From positions 1 to 24,661 of the forward strand of contig HF996845.1 in the NCBI GenBank assembly GCA_000432595.1: 24,661 bases of DNA, given 5' to 3'. Under the pieces are notes generated by a model. It did not search any database and was not told the origin of the DNA. It saw only the letters and a list, made by a program, of their open reading frames with translations. The position numbers and the translations under genes are program-made. This stretch comes from Clostridium sp. CAG:710 (GTDB taxonomy: Bacteria; Bacillota_I; Bacilli_A; RF39; UBA660). Each line of letters opens with the position of its first letter. Position 1 is the first letter of the stretch. Shown in pieces: positions 6,129-14,612 of this stretch.

Positions 6129-9014
6129 ATGAATAGAAAGATAAACAAAAAAGGCTTTACTCTAACTGAAATACTTGCAGTTATTGCTATTCTAGGAGTG
6201 ATTCTAGCAATTGCAGTACCAAGCTATAATTCTTTAAGTAAAAAATTTGAAAAGGCATATTATGAAAAACTAGAGGGCTCTGTTTTAGCAGCTGCTAAAT
6301 CATATTATAAAGAAAATGCAGAGTCAAGACCTGCAGAACTTTTATATTCTAGTGTAGTAACTTTTAGTGAACTTATAGACAACAAAAATATAGATGACAT
6401 AAAAGGTTATAAATCAGAAAGTGAATTAAAAGGACGTATTATAATAGTAAAAAAAGTGGAAGGTTACGACTATAAAATGTGTTATTTAGCACCTGGTACT
6501 AATGATGAATCATCTACAGAAGCACAAAAATTAAATGATGCTTCATTGAAAACTTTAGGTATAAATAAGGATACAAATACTAATAATTGTGATGCTAACT
6601 GGTTGAATAATGATGCAGATACCTTTGAAACAGAGTATGTAGATGATAAACCCATATACTTATATTATTCAGAAACAAACAATCCGAAAACTATAAAGGA
6701 AAAGCTTGGAGTAACAAAAACACTCAAAAAAAAGGCTTCTTATTCTTCGAAAGAATATTTAGAAGAAGTAGAGTTAGGGAACACTAAGTATTATCCAGAA
6801 AATATTACTGCGATTGATTTAAGAACTGAAAAAGAATATAATTTAACTTATCGAATAAAAACAGGAAAGGTGGTAGAAAAAAAGTTACATGTAGTTAGAT
6901 ATGATGCACCAATTGTTAAAGTGGGAGATGAAGAGATTAATGGTAAAACATTGCCATATAATACTGAAATAAACCTTAGTATAAGTGATGATGATGCAAC
7001 AAGGCACAAAAACTTGAAAAATGACAATGCCACAGAAAAAACAATATTTGAAGAAAAAATTTATTGTGGCGGAACTTGGCGTGATTGGACCGAAGTATCA
7101 AATGGGAAAAAAATATATACAAAAAATAGTGTTGACTGTGATGCTTCTTCTATTAAAATAAAATATCGTTGGAAAGATGAACAAGATAATATAAGCCGAG
7201 AAACAAAGGAACCATATACTATGGACTTGATAGAAGAAAATCCAAAATTAGAGGTTAAATTAGAATCTGGCGGAAAAATATATGAACTAGGACAATGGAC
7301 AAATAAAGATATAGATGCAACTTTAAATGTTACTGGTATAAAGAGGGATGTTGACTTGTATTCTAAGAAAGACTCAGGTACTGATACAAAGTTTAACACT
7401 GGTGGTGAAGGAACCTATAACTATAAAATAACAGAAGAAACAGCAAGTTCAACATATATTTTCTCTCTAAAGGAAAAGGATACTAGTAATCCTGTAAAAA
7501 ATGGTGATAATGATGTAAAAGTCAGAAAAACAGTCAAAATTGATAAAACATCACCTCTAGTTGCAACCATTATTACAGATAGCAGTTATAACAAAAAGTA
7601 TGATTCTGATGTAAATCTAACTATGAGTTGGACAAATAAAGATTTATGGTTTAATGCCTTTGTGAAGGATGAATTAAGTGGAATTGAAAATGTAACATTT
7701 AAATTAAAATCAACGGGTGCTACAATTCCTGTGCATTGGGTGCAAGAACCCGATGATTACAAAGATATTACTGCAGGAAGCATATTAAATTCACTTACTA
7801 AGAGATATAGAAATTATGCAAGTAATGGTTATAGTAGATATATACTACATTTTTATGAAGATATTGAGGATGATGTAATAATAAATGCGACCGACTCAGC
7901 TGGAAACAAATATACAAAGGAAGTAAAAATAAAACTTGATAAAACGCCTCCATCTCCACCAAGTATATATTTCTTTGGAATATCAACAGATAAGTTTTAT
8001 ATAATAAGTGGTAAAGATAATTTATCAGGAGTTTCTGAAGATCAATATAAAAAACCGGGCAGTAATGAATGGAAAACATATTCTTCTATAATACATTTAA
8101 CTGCTGAAACAGGAACATACTATGCTAAGAGTATCGATAGAGCAGGAAATGAGAGTGCCCCAACATCAAAAAATTATGTAAAAGAAGAAACCGAATCAAA
8201 ATATACAATTTATTTTGATAGTAATGGCGGTAGTGGTTCTATGAGTCCAATGAAAAATATTTCTAGGAACGCGAAAGTAACATTAACTAAAAATGCATTT
8301 ACTAAAAGTGGATATAATTTTATGGGGTGGGCAACTAGTAAAAATTCTTCAACAATTGCATACTATGATCAGCAAGAAGTAGCGGGAATAACAAGTGGTA
8401 GTTCAATAACATTATATGCAGTATGGAAAAAAGGCTTAGTAGCAACATTTAAATATAATAAAGCCACATGGGCTAAAGATACAACAGCTTCATGTAATTT
8501 ATATAACGGAGCAACATCATGTACAGTAACCGCTCCAGAAATACCAAATGCTCCAGGAACAAATAGAAGAGATCAATCTACATCTGCTTCTGTTAGAAAT
8601 AAAGGAAATAATCCATTTCGTACATTGTTTACTGTTGTTGGGTGGTCAACTAATAAAAATGCGACTTCTGCACAACATAAATCGAGAGGAACAATTACAC
8701 TTTCTGCAAACACAACATATTATGCTATAGTAAAAATTAATAAAACAAGATTCTATGCTTTCCCAAATGAAGATTATGGATTATACTGTCGTAAGGCCGC
8801 AGGTCAAGCATATGCAAAACAAAACTTTAAAGGAATGATTTTAACTAATACTTCTACTGCTGCATACTATAACAGTACAAACTGGCAATATACTGGAGGA
8901 AAAATGTGGTTTGTTGGTAATGTGAATCCTAGTAATTTATGTGGTGGAGGTTCCCTTGGAGTAGGTAAAGTATGTACAAGTTGTTGGGTACCTGGAGATT
9001 GGGTAGATTGGTAG
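6129..9014 (+). CDS. Giant type IV pilin-like adhesin 1 (prepilin N-terminus, Ig-like and InlB-B-type repeats)
   Basis: A 961-residue surface protein. The N-terminus is a class III prepilin signal: basic leader, KKG at 7-9, then FTLTE with the conserved Glu at +5 (E14) and a hydrophobic helix to about 30. This predicts cleavage after G9 by a prepilin peptidase and packing of the helix in the membrane or a filament. The body is unlike a normal pilin of 100-180 residues: a Cys-containing region (to about 270), several Ig-like units marked by WTNKD (W390, W501), DSAGN and KIDKTPP-type seams, then one clear InlB B-repeat (about 692-766, YFDSNGG to GWATSK to LYAVW), a second weaker one (about 770-870), and a tail with several Cys including CTSC. 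It is paralogous to the gene at 9629. The stop is TAG, 8 bp before the next start. Adhesion or filament function is inferred. Confidence 0.85.
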   Translation: MNRKINKKGFTLTEILAVIAILGVILAIAVPSYNSLSKKFEKAYYEKLEGSVLAAAKSYYKENAESRPAELLYSSVVTFSELIDNKNIDDIKGYKSESELKGRIIIVKKVEGYDYKMCYLAPGTNDESSTEAQKLNDASLKTLGINKDTNTNNCDANWLNNDADTFETEYVDDKPIYLYYSETNNPKTIKEKLGVTKTLKKKASYSSKEYLEEVELGNTKYYPENITAIDLRTEKEYNLTYRIKTGKVVEKKLHVVRYDAPIVKVGDEEINGKTLPYNTEINLSISDDDATRHKNLKNDNATEKTIFEEKIYCGGTWRDWTEVSNGKKIYTKNSVDCDASSIKIKYRWKDEQDNISRETKEPYTMDLIEENPKLEVKLESGGKIYELGQWTNKDIDATLNVTGIKRDVDLYSKKDSGTDTKFNTGGEGTYNYKITEETASSTYIFSLKEKDTSNPVKNGDNDVKVRKTVKIDKTSPLVATIITDSSYNKKYDSDVNLTMSWTNKDLWFNAFVKDELSGIENVTFKLKSTGATIPVHWVQEPDDYKDITAGSILNSLTKRYRNYASNGYSRYILHFYEDIEDDVIINATDSAGNKYTKEVKIKLDKTPPSPPSIYFFGISTDKFYIISGKDNLSGVSEDQYKKPGSNEWKTYSSIIHLTAETGTYYAKSIDRAGNESAPTSKNYVKEETESKYTIYFDSNGGSGSMSPMKNISRNAKVTLTKNAFTKSGYNFMGWATSKNSSTIAYYDQQEVAGITSGSSITLYAVWKKGLVATFKYNKATWAKDTTASCNLYNGATSCTVTAPEIPNAPGTNRRDQSTSASVRNKGNNPFRTLFTVVGWSTNKNATSAQHKSRGTITLSANTTYYAIVKINKTRFYAFPNEDYGLYCRKAAGQAYAKQNFKGMILTNTSTAAYYNSTNWQYTGGKMWFVGNVNPSNLCGGGSLGVGKVCTSCWVPGDWVDW

Positions 9015-9022
9015 TGATGAAT

Positions 9023-9511
9023 ATGAAAAATAAAAAGATTAAGATAATAATAGTTTTAGTGGCCTTAGTAGTATTAATAACCGCAGGGGTAATTAACTAC
9101 ATCAGTTACACCTCAGACAAAACATATGCGTTTGACACAAATAATATAAAAAAATGTGATGTCTGTGATACAAGTTTTTTGGGAAAAAGAACAAATAATT
9201 CTAAAAAAATAAAAGAGACACATAAAATAGTTGGATTGCAAACTTCAAATATGCAAATAACATCAGAAAGAAAAAACTACAATGAAGCATCGATGAGTGT
9301 AAAGGTAAAAAATATCTCAGATGCAACATTAGAAGACGTTAATCTAGAATTTAAATTCTATAATAAAAAAGGTGAAGAAATTAGTTCATTTATAATAACT
9401 ATTCCATCACTTAAACAACAAGAAGAAAAAACAATTAGTGAAACTACACTTTATAGAATTATAGATTCATATGATTACAAAATTAATAATGCAAAATTAA
9501 CTGGAAAGTAA
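9023..9511 (+). CDS. Membrane-anchored FxLYD-like protein
   Basis: A 162-residue protein with a short basic start, one transmembrane or signal-anchor helix (about 8-26), a linker with CDVC (CxxC), and an Ig-like region (about 80-155). The pattern of conserved turns (VKNISDATLEDVNLEFKFYNKKGEE, split here as VKNISDATLEDV and EFKFYNKKGEE) resembles FxLYD domains, extracytoplasmic beta-sandwiches in Gram-positive membrane proteins. ATG 9023 is chosen because GTGAT lies at the same 4-nt distance as in rsmH; ATG 9017 would add two residues. It follows the first pilin-like gene by 8 bp with no terminator, so the two are co-transcribed, and a terminator follows directly. It may help assemble or anchor the large pilin-like protein; this is inference from position only. 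Confidence 0.75.
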   Translation: MKNKKIKIIIVLVALVVLITAGVINYISYTSDKTYAFDTNNIKKCDVCDTSFLGKRTNNSKKIKETHKIVGLQTSNMQITSERKNYNEASMSVKVKNISDATLEDVNLEFKFYNKKGEEISSFIITIPSLKQQEEKTISETTLYRIIDSYDYKINNAKLTGK

Positions 9512-9538
9512 ATGAACCAAATCATTTACTTTTTTTTA
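9506..9538 (+). terminator. Terminator of the pilin 1 / FxLYD operon
   Basis: An 8-bp stem (9508-9515 with 9522-9529), extendable by flanking A-T pairs, overlaps the stop codon and is followed by eight T. Confidence 0.85.
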
Positions 9539-9569
9539 CGTAAAATAATTATTTTATTTTTTAACCTTA

Positions 9570-9598
9570 TTTTAGATTAGCCACATACGTGATATAAT
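9570..9598 (+). promoter_or_regulatory. Promoter of the second pilin-like gene
   Basis: A consensus TATAAT (9593-9598) has TG one base upstream (extended -10). The -35 region at 9570-9575 (TTTTAG) is poor, as is common with extended -10 promoters. AAAGGAG at 9612-9618 precedes the start region. Confidence 0.65.
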
Positions 9599-9628
9599 GT
9601 AATTAATAATAAAAGGAGCATATGTAAT

Positions 9629-12187
9629 ATGAAAAATAAAAAAGGATTTACATTAACTGAGATATTAGCAACTATTGTAATACTAGGAGTAATTTTAGCA
9701 ATTGCAGTACCGAGTTATAATGCTTTAAGTAAAAAATTTGAAAAGGAATATTATGACAAATTAGACAAGTCCGTTTTAGCAGCAGCAAAGTCATATTGGA
9801 AAGATAATCCTGATAAGAGACCAAAAGAATTATTAAAGTCTGATCATATTATGCTAGACGATTTAATCAAGAAAAAACATATAGAGAATGTAACCGAATA
9901 TAGAAGTAAAAAAGGTCTTGAAGGGTATATTATCATAATTAATGTAGGTAATGGTAAATATGATTATAAAACATGCATAAAAAATGCCCAAAATTGGAGT
10001 AGCTGGGATACATCCAAGGAAACAGTGTTTGACAATATAAACAATTATTGCAATGAGATATGGAAAAATAATTATACCGTGAATTATAATACAATTACAG
10101 CTGATCAAGTATACCTATATGTTGATGAAGACTATGAGATGAATGAAAATAATTCTAATGAATTAAGAAAGAAATTAGGAACCTCCAAAGTAGCAAGCGT
10201 TACAGATAGTGAAGACAATACATTAAAAGCAATCACGATTGCAGATGGAAAAGATAACAAGGTATATCCTGAAAATGTAACCGCAGTTGCATTAAATGAA
10301 AAAAGAACGTTTAAATTGGAATATTCAAATGGAACAAGGGAACTTAATGTGTTTAAATATGATGCACCAGTTGTATCAACTGAGGGAAATAAAGTAACAT
10401 TAAAAGTTAATGAAAATAACAAAAGCCTAATGAATAAACTTGCCTTAACAACATCTAAATATCAACAGTATGTAAATGGTGAGTGGGAAGATATAAGTTG
10501 CGAAGGAACAAAAAAGGAAGAATGTACAATATCATATAGAGAAACAGGCACCCTAGAAGTTAAATATAGATTTATTGACAGTGACATACCTGGAAATTAT
10601 AGACTTACAGGATCAAGAGATTATGGTAATATAAGTAATGAAAGCGAGATTTATACAATAAATCTAACAACCTCGGAACTTTCTGTTACACCACATATAG
10701 GGAGTATCAAAGGTTCAAATTACAACGGAGAATGGATAAACAAAGATGTATACTTTCAAATAGAAGGAAAAAACATAAAACTTGCATACAGAACCAGTTT
10801 AAATGGTAATTGGAAAGAAGAAAAATCAATACCAGAAAGTATAAAGGCAACAGTAAAAAAAGACAAAGTTTTAAATACAACATATCAGTTTGCAGATGCA
10901 AGTGGTAAAAGCGAGCACTCTAAGGAGAATCCACTAGAATATTCTGTCAAAATTGATAAAATCAAACCTACCATAGAAGTTAAAATTTATGATACAAACG
11001 GAAATGAGCATAAAACAGGATCTTGGACGAATAAGGATCTAGTCCTTGTGGCAAAGGTAGAAGACAAACACAGCGGAATTAAAAAAGTAAGCTATAATCT
11101 TTTTGGAGATTTTGATGAGTACGAAGGGGATAATAATAGTAGAATATATACTACATTACTTAATTCATCTACCTCATCTGTAAGAATAGAAGCTACTGAT
11201 AATGCAGGTAACACCGCAGGAAAAACTATTAATGTCAAAATTGATAAATTAAAGCCACAGTGTTCTATTACAAATGATTCTAACAATAACAAACTTAAGG
11301 CTACAATTGTTGATTTGGGTGGAAGTGGCATTGCATCAAAAGGAATTACTCCTTCTTTAAATGAAGAAAAATGCAGTGAAGGAAATTCAATTTTTGAGAA
11401 CGTTTTTGATGGAGCTTTAAATATATTAAATTTAAAAACTTGCTATAAATATACAAAAGCGGATATGTATACGTTAACTGTACAGGATGGAGCAAATAAT
11501 ACAAGTGTCTGTCAAATAACGACAAAAGGGAATAATAGTACTACCTCACCAAAAGAAGATTTATCAAAACCTATAATTACTTTAAGTTCGGCTTCCCAAA
11601 CATCTTCTGATGTAACGTTTAGTCTGACTAATCCAAACAATACAGGAACATTATATTATAGTTTTGACAAAGAGAATTGGGTAGAATATCCAAATGGAAA
11701 TATATTACTTATAAATTGGACTGGAAGTAGAAAGGTATATGCATATGTAAAGGGTACAACAACAAAATCTGAAACTTCTGAGGCAACAGGATATTGTAAT
11801 AAAGATGGGGTATGGGTAACGCCAAATGCTCTAGAAGGAACATATTTCAAACTTAAATTTACACTTCCGAATAATCCAAGCGGAGTGACTAATGGTAAAT
11901 ATGAATATATTTATTGGGGTGCAGTAGCTACTAATGATACTGAAAACAAACAAAGTTCGCAAACAAACAAATGTAATTTAACAAAAGATTTAATAAATAA
12001 AAGAAAAACAATTACCACTCCAACAACTGAAAAACTATATATGAAATACCAAAGACAATATTATTGTTTTGCAGTTAGACCATATAGAAATAAAGAAATA
12101 ACTGAAATAAATCGTTGGACAATTCAAAGAAAACATGCTAAAACGGTGGGAACAATAAACTCCTCTAATTATAATGGAGTAGAATAG
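9629..12187 (+). CDS. Giant type IV pilin-like adhesin 2 (prepilin N-terminus, Ig-like repeats)
   Basis: An 852-residue paralogue of the protein at 6129. The prepilin signal is shorter (KKG ending at 6, FTLTE with Glu +5 at 11) and the helix and following 40 residues are nearly the same in both proteins. Similarity continues to about residue 250, with matching landmarks YDYK-x-C, KKLG/EKLG, YPENVTA/YPENITA and YDAPVV/YDAPIV. Ig-like units follow, marked by W369 (WINKD) and W466 (WTNKD), DNAGN and KIDK seams, and a distinct C-terminal domain (about 700-852) replaces the InlB-type repeats. It is transcribed alone, between its own promoter and terminator. No prepilin peptidase, pilus ATPase or platform gene is in the window. 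Surface attachment is inferred from the domains. Confidence 0.85.
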   Translation: MKNKKGFTLTEILATIVILGVILAIAVPSYNALSKKFEKEYYDKLDKSVLAAAKSYWKDNPDKRPKELLKSDHIMLDDLIKKKHIENVTEYRSKKGLEGYIIIINVGNGKYDYKTCIKNAQNWSSWDTSKETVFDNINNYCNEIWKNNYTVNYNTITADQVYLYVDEDYEMNENNSNELRKKLGTSKVASVTDSEDNTLKAITIADGKDNKVYPENVTAVALNEKRTFKLEYSNGTRELNVFKYDAPVVSTEGNKVTLKVNENNKSLMNKLALTTSKYQQYVNGEWEDISCEGTKKEECTISYRETGTLEVKYRFIDSDIPGNYRLTGSRDYGNISNESEIYTINLTTSELSVTPHIGSIKGSNYNGEWINKDVYFQIEGKNIKLAYRTSLNGNWKEEKSIPESIKATVKKDKVLNTTYQFADASGKSEHSKENPLEYSVKIDKIKPTIEVKIYDTNGNEHKTGSWTNKDLVLVAKVEDKHSGIKKVSYNLFGDFDEYEGDNNSRIYTTLLNSSTSSVRIEATDNAGNTAGKTINVKIDKLKPQCSITNDSNNNKLKATIVDLGGSGIASKGITPSLNEEKCSEGNSIFENVFDGALNILNLKTCYKYTKADMYTLTVQDGANNTSVCQITTKGNNSTTSPKEDLSKPIITLSSASQTSSDVTFSLTNPNNTGTLYYSFDKENWVEYPNGNILLINWTGSRKVYAYVKGTTTKSETSEATGYCNKDGVWVTPNALEGTYFKLKFTLPNNPSGVTNGKYEYIYWGAVATNDTENKQSSQTNKCNLTKDLINKRKTITTPTTEKLYMKYQRQYYCFAVRPYRNKEITEINRWTIQRKHAKTVGTINSSNYNGVE

Positions 12188-12210
12188 GGAATGTATATCA
12201 TTCCTTTTTT
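12187..12210 (+). terminator. Terminator of the second pilin-like gene
   Basis: A 6-bp GGAATG/CATTCC stem (12188-12193 with 12199-12204), extended by one G-T pair, has a 5-nt loop and a six-T tail; it begins at the last base of the stop codon. Confidence 0.75.
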
Positions 12211-12222
12211 AATGTCTTTTTC

Positions 12223-12252
12223 TTGACAAACATCATATTTATTTAGTATAAG
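12223..12252 (+). promoter_or_regulatory. topA promoter
   Basis: Perfect TTGACA (12223-12228), 18-bp spacer, TATAAG (12247-12252). The start point near 12259 leaves a leader of about 19 nt before ATG 12278, with GAAGGGGTG as ribosome site. Confidence 0.7.
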
Positions 12253-12277
12253 TATAAAAGTGAAGGGGTGTGATATA

Positions 12278-14299
12278 ATGACTAAAAATTTAGTAATAGT
12301 CGAATCACCAAGTAAAAGTAAAACAATAGAAAAATATTTAGGAAAAGATTATAAGGTAGTATCATCTAAAGGACATATTAGAGATCTAGCAACAACCGGA
12401 AAATATGGACTAGGAGTAGATGTAGATAATGATTTTAAACCTAATTATATTCCTGTTGCTGGCAAAAAAAAGCTGATTTCAGAATTAAAAAAACTAGTAA
12501 AAGATAGTGATGAAGTAATCCTTGCAACCGACCCTGACCGTGAAGGAGAAGCTATATCATGGCATTTATTAGATACATTAGGTATAAAAGATACTAATTA
12601 TGAAAGAGTTCTATTCCATGAAATTACAAAAGATAAAGTATTAGAAGCAATTAAAAATCCAACTAAAATAGATTACAATTTAGTAAGAAGTCAAGAAACT
12701 AGAAGAATATTAGATAGAATTATAGGATTTAGACTTTCTAAATTAATGCAATCAAAAACCGGTGGAAAAAGTGCAGGTAGAGTACAAAGCGTAGCACTTA
12801 AACTAATTGTAGATAGAGAAAGAGAAATATCTAGTTTTAATAGTGAAGAATATTGGACTATAACAAGTAAATTTGATGAAATAGAAGCAGATTTATTTAA
12901 CTATAATCATAAAGATATAGAAATAAATACCGAAGAAGAAGCTGATTCTATTTTATCTAAATTAAGTGATAAATATAAAATAGAAAGCGTTGAAAGAAAG
13001 AAAAAATCTAAAAAGTCAAAACCTCCGTTTATTACAAGTACACTTCAACAAGAGGCATCAACTAAATTAGGATTTACTGCAAAAAAAACTATGTCTATAG
13101 CGCAAAAACTATATGAAGGTATGGATATTGGTAGTGAAACAGTAGGTTTAATTACATACATGAGAACTGATTCAATAAGACTATCAGATGAATTTATAGG
13201 AGCAAGTTATAAATACATAGAAGAAAACTATGGCAAAGATTATATTGGTTATGCAAAAAAATCTAAAAAAACAGAAAATGTACAAGATGCGCATGAAGCA
13301 ATAAGACCTACAAGTGTATATAGAAACCCAGAAGATATAAAAAAATATTTATCAACTGATGAATATAAACTTTACAAAATAATTTATTATAGGGCACTAG
13401 CATCTTTAATGGCAGATGCTAAAGTAGAAGCAACTAGTGTAATATTAGATAATAATAACTATCAGTTTAAAATAAATGGGCAAATACTTATTTATGATGG
13501 ATATTTAAAAGCATATGCTTTATATGAAACAAGTGAAGATAAAGTATTACCGGATGAATTTAAAAATGAGGGAAGCATATTAACAACCAAAGATGTAACT
13601 AAAAAACAACACTTCACATCACCACCACCAAGATATACAGAAGCAAAACTAATTAAAGAACTAGAAGAATTAGGAATAGGTAGACCTTCTACATATGCTA
13701 AAATAATGGATACAATAAAAGAAAGAGGATATGTAACTATAGAAGAGAAAAAATTTGTTCCAACAGAAATAGGAATAGAAACTACAGATAGATTACAAGA
13801 ATTCTTTAGTGATTTAATAAACGTTAAATATACAGCCGCAATGGAAACAGACCTAGATACAATAGCACTTGGTAAATTAGATGAAATAAAAGTATTAAGA
13901 GAATTTTATGATAAGTTTGAACCAGAGGTAGAAAAAGCATTCGGTCAAATGGAAAAGAAAGCACCTAAAGAAACTGGTGAGGTTTGTCCTAATTGTGGAA
14001 GTAGTTTAGTAATTAGAAAAGGAAGATATGGTGAATTTACTGCATGTAGTAATTATCCTGAATGTAAATACATAAAAAAAGAAGAAAAACAAGTAAAAGA
14101 AATAATGGATTGTCCAAAATGTGGCGGAAAGATTATAGAGAAAAAGACAAAAAGAGGGAAAATATTCTATGGATGTAACAATTATCCAAAGTGTAAGTAT
14201 GCATCGTGGGATAAGCCAACAGGTAATCTTTGTAAGGAATGTGGAGAACCATTAGTTGAAAAAAATGGCAGTGAAACTTGTCCAAATTGTAATAAATAG
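12278..14299 (+). CDS. topA: DNA topoisomerase I (type IA)
   Basis: Relaxes negative supercoils by single-strand passage. The 673-residue product has the Toprim domain at its start (E9 in VIVESPSK; D85, D87, E89 in DPDREGE), the GRVQSVAL segment, the active-site tyrosine Y294 in YMRTDS, the HEAIRPT motif, and RPSTYA. The C-terminus carries three Cys4-type zinc ribbons (starting near C570, C613 and C653), the last short, each binding zinc and single-stranded DNA. I chose ATG 12278, giving MTKNLVIVESPSK; an in-frame GTG at 12260 is closer to the promoter than the ribosome site. Many Bacilli have dprA upstream; here the pilin-like gene is there instead. There is no clear terminator after the stop, so some transcripts may run into tRNA-Lys. 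Confidence 0.97.
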   Translation: MTKNLVIVESPSKSKTIEKYLGKDYKVVSSKGHIRDLATTGKYGLGVDVDNDFKPNYIPVAGKKKLISELKKLVKDSDEVILATDPDREGEAISWHLLDTLGIKDTNYERVLFHEITKDKVLEAIKNPTKIDYNLVRSQETRRILDRIIGFRLSKLMQSKTGGKSAGRVQSVALKLIVDREREISSFNSEEYWTITSKFDEIEADLFNYNHKDIEINTEEEADSILSKLSDKYKIESVERKKKSKKSKPPFITSTLQQEASTKLGFTAKKTMSIAQKLYEGMDIGSETVGLITYMRTDSIRLSDEFIGASYKYIEENYGKDYIGYAKKSKKTENVQDAHEAIRPTSVYRNPEDIKKYLSTDEYKLYKIIYYRALASLMADAKVEATSVILDNNNYQFKINGQILIYDGYLKAYALYETSEDKVLPDEFKNEGSILTTKDVTKKQHFTSPPPRYTEAKLIKELEELGIGRPSTYAKIMDTIKERGYVTIEEKKFVPTEIGIETTDRLQEFFSDLINVKYTAAMETDLDTIALGKLDEIKVLREFYDKFEPEVEKAFGQMEKKAPKETGEVCPNCGSSLVIRKGRYGEFTACSNYPECKYIKKEEKQVKEIMDCPKCGGKIIEKKTKRGKIFYGCNNYPKCKYASWDKPTGNLCKECGEPLVEKNGSETCPNCNK

Positions 14300-14330
14300 T
14301 AAATAGTGAAGAAAAAAACGAAATTTAGTA

Positions 14331-14358
14331 TTCACAAATCTTTAAAATATGTTATAAT
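14331..14358 (+). promoter_or_regulatory. tRNA-Lys promoter
   Basis: TTCACA (14331-14336), 16-bp spacer and TATAAT (14353-14358), with TG one base upstream of the -10, ending 27 bp before the tRNA. Confidence 0.7.
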
Positions 14359-14385
14359 GGTCATGTTGACTATTTAACATTTTTT

Positions 14386-14461
14386 GGACCGCTAGCTCAG
14401 TTGGTAGAGCAACTGACTCTTAATCAGTGGGTCTAGGGTTCGAATCCCTAGCGGTCCACCA
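14386..14461 (+). tRNA. tRNA-Lys (anticodon CTT)
   Basis: A 76-nt cloverleaf. The 7-bp acceptor GGACCGC pairs with GCGGTCC; the anticodon stem ACTGA/TCAGT holds the loop CTCTTAA, giving anticodon CTT for AAG codons; the T-loop is TTCGAAT. The 3' CCA is encoded. In a genome this AT-rich most Lys codons are AAA, so a TTT isoacceptor must be elsewhere. Confidence 0.97.
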
Positions 14462-14471
14462 TATGTAAACT

Positions 14472-14499
14472 AAAAAGGCTTGTCAAAAGTCTTTTTTTT
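14472..14499 (+). terminator. Terminator after tRNA-Lys
   Basis: AAAAGGCTT (14473-14481) pairs with AAGTCTTTT (14487-14495) with one G-T pair and a 5-nt loop, followed by T. Confidence 0.7.
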
Positions 14500-14554
14500 G
14501 TTGATAAGTGATAATGAAATAATAGTACTTTAAATTACAAAAAAGCCAATACTG

Positions 14555-14583
14555 TTGATTAAATCGACAAAATTTGATACTAT
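14555..14583 (+). promoter_or_regulatory. Promoter of the polyprenyl synthase gene
   Basis: TTGATT (14555-14560), 17-bp spacer, TACTAT (14578-14583) with TG one base upstream. A start near 14590 leaves room for GGAGGT at 14600-14605. Confidence 0.6.
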
Positions 14584-14612
14584 AGTAATACAGTTGAATG
14601 GAGGTATTTAAC

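Noticed and set aside
7061..7399. Minus-strand frames inside the pilin-like, rsmH, gatA and GH25 genes
   Set aside because: They lie opposite strong coding sequence, have low-complexity hydrophobic products and no start signals.
6129..12187. The two pilin-like genes as one gene broken by rearrangement
   Set aside because: Each has its own promoter, ribosome site, prepilin start and terminator, and the C-terminal parts differ.
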